64,000 bases of DNA, taken from the NCBI GenBank assembly GCA_964592645.1, contig CAZQFV010000003.1:1-64000 (forward strand), read 5' to 3'. A model generated the notes under the pieces. It saw only the letters and a list, made by a program, of their open reading frames with translations. It was not told the DNA's origin and did not search any database. This document shows positions 18,054 to 24,894 of the stretch, piece by piece (the stretch's first letter is position 1; each line of letters starts with the position of its first letter). Origin of the DNA: CAZQFV01 sp964592645. Lineage in GTDB: Bacteria; Chloroflexota; Chloroflexia; DTKN01. The translations under genes were made by a program, and so were the position numbers.

Positions 18054-19552
18054 CTTCTTTCTCCCTTGGTCAATAGTTTGCGAACCGCTTCCTGCCATCC
18101 CCGATAGAGAGATTGGCGAGCGTGCTCTTCCAAAGTCGGTTCGAAGCGGCGGTCCTCGGCCCGCAGGGCATCGATCTCCTGGCGCGAGGACCACACGCCG
18201 GCCCGCAGCCCGGCCAGGAAGCCCACGCCGGCGGCGACGGCGCTGGTCTGGCGGCAGCGGCGGACCGGCACTCCCAGAATATCGGACTGGAACTGCAGCA
18301 AAAAGTTGTTGGCGGCCGCTCCGCCGTCGGCCCGGACCTCGCGGATCGGCTGCCGGCCCCAGCGCAGCAGCGCCTCGACCACGTCACGGACGCGGTAGGC
18401 CACCCCTTCGAGCGCCGCCCGCACCAGGTCGGCGCGGTTCGTCCCCGGCCCAAGGCCAACGATCATCCCGCGGGCCTCCGGCTCCCAATAGGGGGCGCCC
18501 AGCCCCAGCAGGGCCGGAACCAGGTACAGGCCGGCGCTGCCGGGAGACTGCTGGGCCAGCAGTTCGGAGTCGGCGGCGGTGGGGATGAGGGCGGCCTCGT
18601 CGCGCAGCCACTCCACCACGGAGCCGGCCGCCAGCACCCGCCCGCTCAGCACGAAGCGGGTCGGCTCCCCCTCCAGCGCCGCCGCCAGCGCCGCGCGCAG
18701 TTGGCCGGCCGTATCGATCGGCTCGTCCCCCACCTCCATCATCACCAGGGCATCGCGCCCATAGGTCACCTTGGCGATGCCGGGAGCGAACCCGCCCTGG
18801 CCAAAGAGGCCGGCCTGTTGATCGGCGCAGAGGGCGGCGATGGGGGTGGAGCCCAACTGCCCGTAGATAGAGCCTGCCGGCCGCACCTGGGGCAGGAGGG
18901 GCCGCGGCACGCCGAACAGCTCCAGGAGGTCGTCGTCCCAATCGCCCCGGCGCAGGTTGTAGAGCAGGGTATCGGAGGCGCTGGTCTGGTCCGTGGCATG
19001 GACGGCGCCGCCGGTCAGGTTCCAGAGCAGCCAGGAATCAACCGTGCCGCAGCAGATCTCGCCCCTGCGGGCCCGCCGGCGCAGGCCGGGGATATTGGCC
19101 AACAGCCAGCTCAGCTTGGGGCCGGCGGTGGTGGTATCGAGCCGGCCGCCGGCGCGCTGCCGGATGGCCTCCTCGTGGCCGCCGGCCCGCAGCTCGGCGC
19201 AGATGTCGGCCGAGCGCCGGCAGCGCCAGGAGACGGCCGGGCCAAGGGGCCGGCCGCTCTCCCGCTCCCAGCAGAGGACCGTCCCCTGCTGCGTGGCCAC
19301 GCCCAGGGCGGACAACCCTTCCCGCGCCACCCCGGCCGCCCGGCAGGCCTGCTCCAGCGCCTGCCAGGAGCGGTGCCAGATCTCGTAGGGGTCGTACTCC
19401 ACCCAGCCAGGCTGCGGCAGGTGCTGGGTCACCATCGCGTACGAGCGCCCCAGCGAGCGGCCGTTCGCATCCATCACCAGGGCCGTCGTGCCCTGCGTGT
19501 CCTGGTAGAGCGCCAGCACCACCTTGCGCGCCCCATGGCCCGATCCCGCCAT
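18050..19552 (-). CDS. FGGY-family glycerol-kinase-like protein, probably catalytically altered
   Basis: 500 aa, co-linear with glycerol kinase: PGWVEYDPYEIW, SADICAELR, ALCADQQAGLFGQ, GLGAPYWEPEARGMIVGL, GGAAANNFLLQFQSDILG. Key motifs are changed against E. coli GlpK as I recall it. The ATP-loop DQGTTSSR aligns with YQDTQGTT. The glycerol-binding NQRET is TQQGT. The Tyr of DPYFSGTK is DTTTAGPK. The second phosphate motif TYGTG is TYGRD. The catalytic Asp (ADQQ) remains. It may therefore be a pseudokinase, or a kinase with another substrate. I prefer the ATG at 19552 with GGAGG 5 nt upstream; a GTG at 19558 overlaps that site. The stop overlaps the histidine kinase start by 4 bp. Confidence 0.85.
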   Translation of the reverse strand: MAGSGHGARKVVLALYQDTQGTTALVMDANGRSLGRSYAMVTQHLPQPGWVEYDPYEIWHRSWQALEQACRAAGVAREGLSALGVATQQGTVLCWERESGRPLGPAVSWRCRRSADICAELRAGGHEEAIRQRAGGRLDTTTAGPKLSWLLANIPGLRRRARRGEICCGTVDSWLLWNLTGGAVHATDQTSASDTLLYNLRRGDWDDDLLELFGVPRPLLPQVRPAGSIYGQLGSTPIAALCADQQAGLFGQGGFAPGIAKVTYGRDALVMMEVGDEPIDTAGQLRAALAAALEGEPTRFVLSGRVLAAGSVVEWLRDEAALIPTAADSELLAQQSPGSAGLYLVPALLGLGAPYWEPEARGMIVGLGPGTNRADLVRAALEGVAYRVRDVVEALLRWGRQPIREVRADGGAAANNFLLQFQSDILGVPVRRCRQTSAVAAGVGFLAGLRAGVWSSRQEIDALRAEDRRFEPTLEEHARQSLYRGWQEAVRKLLTKGERR

Positions 19553-19579
19553 CGCCACCTCCTTCCGTGAGGTATCCTT

Positions 19580-19608
19580 ATTATAGCGGAAAAGGCGCCT
19601 TCAGACAA
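19580..19608 (-). promoter_or_regulatory. SigA-type promoter for the GlpK-like/histidine kinase operon
   Basis: On the minus strand TTGTCT (19603-19608), 17 bp, TATAAT (19580-19585). Confidence 0.75.
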
Positions 19609-19661
19609 GTGCTTTCCTACTACATACTCCGGCAGCGCAAAAGGAGCGTAAAAGGCCCCCC

Positions 19662-21083
19662 CTACTGCCCGGGGTTACGGACCAGGCTGCCGCGCTCCAG
19701 GAGCAGCCGCCGCAGCAGGGCCGGCCCTTGCCGAGGGATCTCCCAGAAAAGGCGCGGCAGCAGGCGCGCCCAGACCAGGCCGGCCTGACGGTCCTCCGGA
19801 TAGAGGATCCAGTGCAGCACCAGGCCGGCGTTCCAGGCCGCCAGGACGCCGCCGAGCCCCACCAGCAGCCAGGCCGGCACCCGCCGCTCGCGCAGCCGGG
19901 CCAGCAGCGCCGCCAGACCCAGGGCCAGGAGCACGGTGCAGTTGATAAAGCGCCGCGGACCAAAGGAACCCGGCCCCATCCAGGTGAGGTAGGCGCCGGT
20001 GATATAGACCTCGGAGAAAAAGGCCAGCCCCATGGCAGCGGCGAGCAGCCGGTCCCGCCGCCACAGCAGCACCAGCCCCACCAGCGCCAGGACGACGGCC
20101 GGGCAGAATACGAGCAGGCCGTAGTGTGGGTCGCCCAGCACCTGGAAAAAGTGCGGGCTCCACCAGGTGAACTTGCCGGCCACCGTGGGGTTGGGGCCGA
20201 AGCGGCCGTTGAGGACACGATAGGCGGCCAACTGGGGGACAAAGGCCAGCGCCGCCCCCAGCGGCACGAGCAGGTAGCGGCCGGCCAGCCCGGGCAGCGT
20301 GCGCCACCCTTTCTGGCGCAGCGCCTGCGCCAGGGCGGCCAGCCCCTCCAGCGCCGGGATGAGCAGGAAGAGGCCGTCCTGCTCGCGCACCAGGGCCACC
20401 AGCCCGCCCAGGAGGCCCAGGAGGAGAAACTGCCAGGGGGTTCGCCGGCCGCGCGTGTCGTGCCAGACGGTCGCCAAAAGGGCGACGGCAAAGAGCGAGG
20501 CGCTGTGCGACCATGGCGGGCTGACATGGCTGTAGAAAAAGGCCGGCGTGGCCAGCCAGACCACGGCCACCGCCAGGGCCGAGGGGAGAGACGGGAAGTA
20601 GCGCCGGCAGAGGCGGTAGCAGAGCAGCAGGCCAAGGAAGGCGTAGAGCGCCGAGGCGTAGCAGACCGCCACGATGTAGGGCCGCGAGAGGCCATCCGCC
20701 GCCACCGGCGCGCCCAGGGCCCGCGCCGCCAGCAGCGCGCCGTGCGCCGCCAGGTAGGCCGGCGCCCAGAGCAGCGCCGTGCCCACCGGGGCGATGTTCA
20801 GCGGCAGCCCCGTCGTCGGGTCGCGCTTGTCCAGCAGGCCTTCCCGGATGCCGGCCTCGGGATTCAACCTGTCGAAGTAGATATACTCATCCGTAAAGTC
20901 GAGATCGCCGTCCAGGAGCAAAGAAGGCAGGTAGGAGAAGTACTCCACCGAGTCCACCGCATAGAGGCGCGGCGTGACCAGGGGCAGGGTCAGCAGAAAG
21001 AGCAGCAGTAGGGCGACCCACCCCGGGTCCGGCCAGCGGCGCCGGCCGGACCCGGGGCGGGAAGATGGAGACTGCCTATCCAT
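19662..21083 (-). CDS. Multi-pass membrane protein, GT-C glycosyltransferase-like
   Basis: 473 aa with about 10-11 hydrophobic segments. After the first segment comes an extracytoplasmic loop with DSVEYFSYLPSLLLDGDLDF. Acidic residues near the first loop and alternating membrane helices resemble GT-C polyprenyl-phosphate-sugar transferases (ArnT/PMT type), but I cannot assign a donor or acceptor. The start ATG at 21083 lies 4 nt after the stop of the beta-propeller gene, so it probably depends on translation of that gene. Only a distant GGAG is seen. Context suggests a role in modifying or exporting the neighbouring surface proteins, which is inference. Confidence 0.65.
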   Translation of the reverse strand: MDRQSPSSRPGSGRRRWPDPGWVALLLLFLLTLPLVTPRLYAVDSVEYFSYLPSLLLDGDLDFTDEYIYFDRLNPEAGIREGLLDKRDPTTGLPLNIAPVGTALLWAPAYLAAHGALLAARALGAPVAADGLSRPYIVAVCYASALYAFLGLLLCYRLCRRYFPSLPSALAVAVVWLATPAFFYSHVSPPWSHSASLFAVALLATVWHDTRGRRTPWQFLLLGLLGGLVALVREQDGLFLLIPALEGLAALAQALRQKGWRTLPGLAGRYLLVPLGAALAFVPQLAAYRVLNGRFGPNPTVAGKFTWWSPHFFQVLGDPHYGLLVFCPAVVLALVGLVLLWRRDRLLAAAMGLAFFSEVYITGAYLTWMGPGSFGPRRFINCTVLLALGLAALLARLRERRVPAWLLVGLGGVLAAWNAGLVLHWILYPEDRQAGLVWARLLPRLFWEIPRQGPALLRRLLLERGSLVRNPGQ

Positions 21084-21087
21084 CGAG

Positions 21088-23730
21088 CTAACGGTTCTCC
21101 AGTCGCAGCGGCGCGGCCGTCAGGGTGCCGCCGCTCCACTCCATGCTCCCCTGCACCAAGAGGGGCACGGCGCCGCGCTCGACCCGCGCCTGGACGCGGA
21201 TAAAGGGGGTCAGCCCCGACCAGGCGCGCTCGCGCGACACGACCTCGCGCTCCCCGACCTGCAGCAGGGTGCCATAGGCGCTCCAGGCGCGCACCACGCG
21301 CAGCCCCTCGGGCAGGGTCAGGCGCAGCGTGCCCGCGAGCGGATCGCGCTCGTCGCGCCGCACGGCCAGGTAGAGATCGACCAACTCGCCGACGCGGGCC
21401 TCCGGGCGGCTGGACACCAGGAGCAGGCCGGCGGCCGGCGGGGTCGCCCCGGGGGGCAGGGCGGTCCCGCCATACCCGCGCAGGACGGCCGGGAGAAAGG
21501 CGCTGCGGATGCCGCTCACGGCCAGGGTCGTGCTATAGACCGGGGAGAAGTTGCCCGGGAACGGGCCCCAGCCGGAGGCATCCTCGTATTTGACGTAGAT
21601 GTGGTGCCGTCCAGGCAGTTGGATCGGGGGGCCTCCATAAGCCAGGTTCCACTGGTAGGAGTAGGAAGGCCCCTGATAGGCAAACGGCTTCCACGGGCCC
21701 CCGGCGCGGTTGGCCATCCACACCCACGCCACGCCGCTCTCGTCGTCGTAGGCCAGCAGGCCCGTGACCGTGATGATCAGCTTGGTCGCGGTGATGCTGT
21801 TCACGGTCGGCGGGGTGCCGCTGTACGGCGGGTTGACGTCGAAGCGGATGCTGTCGCTGAAGAGGCCGGCGTTGCCGGCATAGTCGCGGTACTGGGCATC
21901 GACGGTGCGCGTGATCGGACCGCTCGGCGCCAGGAAGAAGTAGATGTCGTCCGTGTACGACATCCAGATGGTGTAGGTCAGCGCCGAGGACTCCTTCAGG
22001 CGCACCGCCTCCAGGCCGGTGCAGTCCTGCTCCAGGCGGTCGCGGTCCTCGGAGTTGACCACGACCATCGTTTGATTGGTGTAGGCGGCGCCGCCGTTGA
22101 GCGCCATGGTCGCCGTCAGGAAGCTGTCGTACTGGATATAGGCGGGGTAGACGACCGACTCCGTGCCGCGGTTGTCACGGAAGGCCGCATAGACCCACTT
22201 GAAGCCGCAGGGGTAGCCATCGTCCAGCAATTGCCAGTTGGCGACATACTCGGCAAAGGGGAGCCAGAGCGGTGGGGTGGGACACTGCCCCAGGTTGCAG
22301 AACCACATCTGGGTCACCGTGGCGCCGACCTTCGATGTAGCCGTCAGGTGCAGGGTCGAGGTGAGCTGGTTGGCGTACCTGGTGTTATAGGGCGGGCTGG
22401 CGGCCAGGATGCTCAACTCCCCCTGGGGCCGCGGGTCCGGAGTCGGCGTGGGCGTGTTGGTGGGGGTCGCAGTCGGCGTATTGGTGGGGACCGCCGTGAC
22501 CGGGATAGTCGGGGTCGGTCCCAGGGCGATCGTGGCCTTGCTGTAGTAGATGTCCAGTTGCCCCGGGGCCATGTCCTGCCAGACGATATGGGCATAGCCG
22601 CCGGCCTGGGCGACGACATCTGGGTAGTAGGAGGCGGAGCCGTTGTTGGAAACGTTCTCATCGCCCAGCCAGGTAGCGCCGCAGTCGGTGGAGCGGGAGA
22701 AGTAGGTCTCGGTGGATGCGCTGCGATAGTCCTGCCAGACGGCATAGACGTTGCAGGCGTCGTCGGCGTAGACTGCCGGGTAGAGTCCCTTGGTCGTGTT
22801 GGACACGCGCACGTAGGCCGACCAGGTGGCCCCGCCGTCGGTGGAGCGCCGCAGGAGGGCGTCGAAAGCATCCGAGCCGTCGATCTCGTCCTCCCAGATC
22901 ACATAGAGCCGGCCGCTGCTGTCGGTGGCGATGCGCGGAAAGTGGGAAGCGGTGGAGGTGGCCGAGATGTTGACGGGGGTAGTCCAGGTGCCGCCCGCGT
23001 ACTTGGTATACATGATCTCCCAGTTGGGCGCGGCGTCGTTGTTGCGCCAGACGATGTGGACGACATCGTCCTTGTCCACGACCAGGCTGGCGTTCAGGTC
23101 GTCCTTCCCGCTGGGGGAAAGCTTGAGCGGCGTGCTCCAGTTGCCGCCGGCCGGCTTGTTGACGACGAGGATCTCGTTGTTGGTGTCGGAGTAGGAGCTC
23201 TGGAAAGCCACCCAGATGCGGCCGGTGCTGTCGATGCCGATGGAAGGGTAGACGGAGAAGTAGGGGGAGTTGGAGATGTTCACCGGCGTCGACCAGCTCC
23301 CGCCGGCCGGCTTGTAGGCATAGTAGATGTCGTAGGGGGGGGACCCGCCGCCGGCCCAGACCACGTGGATCGTGCCGTCGCTGCCCAGGGCGATGGCCGG
23401 GTTGGTGTATCCGCCGTTGTTGTTCGCCCCAACCCATACCCAGCTCGGCCAGGTCGATTCCTGGCCCCAGACATAGGCCGGCCCATAGGCGCCGTCGTTT
23501 CCTTCCATCCAGGTCACGTGCAGGTAGCCGTCGGCGGCACGCACCACCCGGGGGTGCTGGGTGCCCGCATAGCCGCCGGAGTTGGAGATATTGTACCCGG
23601 CGGTGAAGGACGAATCGGTGTAAGCGGCGCTGGCCCGCGGCAGCGCCGCGCCGCCGGGCCGCAGCAACGCCAGGGCCAGGATGGGCAACAGGGCCAGGAG
23701 GCTCATCAGCCAGAGTCTTTTCTTTTGCAC
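21088..23730 (-). CDS. Secreted sialidase-like beta-propeller surface protein (paralogue 1)
   Basis: 880 aa. A signal peptide (MQKKRLWLMSLLALLPILALA) is followed by a propeller built of BNR/Asp-box-type repeats (STDGGATWS, STDCGATWLGDE), about residues 35-440. A Thr/Pro linker (TNTPTATPTNTPTPTPDP) joins it to beta-sandwich modules. The motif RSAFLPAVLR follows the sandwich, then a CARDB/DUF11-like end. No catalytic sialidase residues could be fixed, so carbohydrate binding or adhesion is as likely as hydrolysis. The GTG at 23730 has AAGGAG 7 nt upstream; the frame open to 23805 crosses a terminator hairpin. Closely related to the protein at 24895-27543. Confidence 0.82.
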   Translation of the reverse strand: MQKKRLWLMSLLALLPILALALLRPGGAALPRASAAYTDSSFTAGYNISNSGGYAGTQHPRVVRAADGYLHVTWMEGNDGAYGPAYVWGQESTWPSWVWVGANNNGGYTNPAIALGSDGTIHVVWAGGGSPPYDIYYAYKPAGGSWSTPVNISNSPYFSVYPSIGIDSTGRIWVAFQSSYSDTNNEILVVNKPAGGNWSTPLKLSPSGKDDLNASLVVDKDDVVHIVWRNNDAAPNWEIMYTKYAGGTWTTPVNISATSTASHFPRIATDSSGRLYVIWEDEIDGSDAFDALLRRSTDGGATWSAYVRVSNTTKGLYPAVYADDACNVYAVWQDYRSASTETYFSRSTDCGATWLGDENVSNNGSASYYPDVVAQAGGYAHIVWQDMAPGQLDIYYSKATIALGPTPTIPVTAVPTNTPTATPTNTPTPTPDPRPQGELSILAASPPYNTRYANQLTSTLHLTATSKVGATVTQMWFCNLGQCPTPPLWLPFAEYVANWQLLDDGYPCGFKWVYAAFRDNRGTESVVYPAYIQYDSFLTATMALNGGAAYTNQTMVVVNSEDRDRLEQDCTGLEAVRLKESSALTYTIWMSYTDDIYFFLAPSGPITRTVDAQYRDYAGNAGLFSDSIRFDVNPPYSGTPPTVNSITATKLIITVTGLLAYDDESGVAWVWMANRAGGPWKPFAYQGPSYSYQWNLAYGGPPIQLPGRHHIYVKYEDASGWGPFPGNFSPVYSTTLAVSGIRSAFLPAVLRGYGGTALPPGATPPAAGLLLVSSRPEARVGELVDLYLAVRRDERDPLAGTLRLTLPEGLRVVRAWSAYGTLLQVGEREVVSRERAWSGLTPFIRVQARVERGAVPLLVQGSMEWSGGTLTAAPLRLENR

Positions 23731-23765
23731 GGCGACGCTCCTTATTTCCAAAACAAGGAGACCCG

Positions 23766-23787
23766 GCGAGGGCCGCGTGGCCCTCGC
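23766..23787 (-). terminator. Stem-loop between two surface-protein genes
   Basis: A perfect 9-bp stem (GCGAGGGCC / GGCCCTCGC) with a GCGT loop. On the minus strand a TTGTTTT stretch follows about 10-15 nt later. No promoter is seen between it and the GTG at 23730, so it probably gives partial termination and lowers downstream expression. Confidence 0.5.
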
Positions 23788-23804
23788 AAGGTCCACAGAA
23801 TGCA

Positions 23805-24746
23805 CTACCGCACCGAGATCACCCGGACGTTGTCGAAGTAGGCGTCGCCGCTGGCCAGGCCATAGACGCCGACCTTGCCCCGGGGCAGGGCGCCGTCGGC
23901 CGCCTTGAAGAGCAGTTGGCCGTCCAGGTAGACGACCAGCTCGTTGCCGCGCACGACAAACTGCACATTGTACCAGCGCATAAAGTCAAAGCCTGGACCA
24001 TCGGCCTGCGCCAGGACCACGACCTGGTCCCCCTGCACCAGCTCGAGCAGGCGGGTCGGGATGCCCTTGTGCTCCTCGCTCAGGAAGCGGAAGCGGTAGA
24101 ACCCGCCGTCCCCGTAGCGGACGACGGCTCCAATCTCCTGCGCCCCATACGAGAGCATGTCGACGCTATAGACATAGTCGCCCCAGTCCTGGCCGACGGT
24201 GTCGACCATGCCGACCCACTGCATCCCGCCGCCGCCCAGTTTCAGGCGCAGCGCGCCCAGGTGCAGGGCCCAGGTGGCCATGTTGCCGGGCTCTTCCAGC
24301 AGGAACCTGGACTCCCAGGCCGCCAGGGCGCCGGCGCCGGAGAAGTCTTCCTGCAGCAGCACGGTGCCGCCCGACTCGGGAGCCGGCGCGTAGGCCGGCG
24401 CCGGGGGCAGGGAACGCTCCGTGGCATAGATCGGCGGAGGCAGCGTGTCAAAGTTGTCCACGTCGCTCTCCAGGTCCGAGATGCGCAGGTTGGCCTCGTC
24501 GACTTTGCCCTGGGCGATCCAGTATTCGATATCGGTGATCGTCCGGTCCAGGCGGGAGACATCGCGCCCCTGCTGGCGCAGGGCTTCGACCCGGGACTTG
24601 AGCGCGGCATAGCGCTCCAGGTCGATCCCCTCCTGCCGTCCGGGGGAAGCCCGCAGCGGGCTGCCGACGAGGACAACGCCGAGCACGACGGCCACGACGG
24701 CGACCAGCGCGACGAACACCACCACACGCCCCGTTTTCAGAGACAT
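23805..24746 (-). CDS. Membrane-anchored protein with coiled coil and LamG-like domain
   Basis: 313 aa. One N-terminal hydrophobic segment (about 8-28, VVVFVALVAVVAVVLGVVLV) serves as signal or anchor. Residues about 40-95 are a charged helical region (LERYAALKSRVEALRQQGRDV). The C-terminal about 190 residues are a jelly-roll of the concanavalin A/LamG or DUF1080 type (LLQEDFSG, GDYVYSVDML, VYLDGQLLFKA, KVGVYGLASGDAYFDNVRV), a fold that often binds sugars. GGAGG precedes the ATG by 7 nt. It is first in the minus-strand block transcribed from 24860-24888. The specific ligand is unknown. Confidence 0.75.
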   Translation of the reverse strand: MSLKTGRVVVFVALVAVVAVVLGVVLVGSPLRASPGRQEGIDLERYAALKSRVEALRQQGRDVSRLDRTITDIEYWIAQGKVDEANLRISDLESDVDNFDTLPPPIYATERSLPPAPAYAPAPESGGTVLLQEDFSGAGALAAWESRFLLEEPGNMATWALHLGALRLKLGGGGMQWVGMVDTVGQDWGDYVYSVDMLSYGAQEIGAVVRYGDGGFYRFRFLSEEHKGIPTRLLELVQGDQVVVLAQADGPGFDFMRWYNVQFVVRGNELVVYLDGQLLFKAADGALPRGKVGVYGLASGDAYFDNVRVISVR

Positions 24747-24859
24747 CTCACAACCTCCTCTGCGGAATCAACTTGCCGCAATGGGTCAAGAGCGCACAGC
24801 CTTTCAGTTTCTCCCTCTTTGCCCCTTGGTGTGCCGGGAGTTCAGCTTGGCCCGCCGGC

Positions 24860-24888
24860 ATTATAGCATAGCGCCCTGGAAAGCGCAA
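24860..24888 (-). promoter_or_regulatory. SigA-type extended -10 promoter for the anchored LamG-like gene
   Basis: On the minus strand TTGCGC (24883-24888), 17 bp ending ATGC, then TATAAT (24860-24865). The bases TATGCTATAATG around the -10 are identical to those of the promoter at 27615-27642. Confidence 0.75.
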
Positions 24889-24894
24889 CCAAAA

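Noticed and set aside
20974..23841. 955-codon plus-strand open frame
   Set aside because: Antisense to the propeller gene, no start site, composition of a shadow frame.
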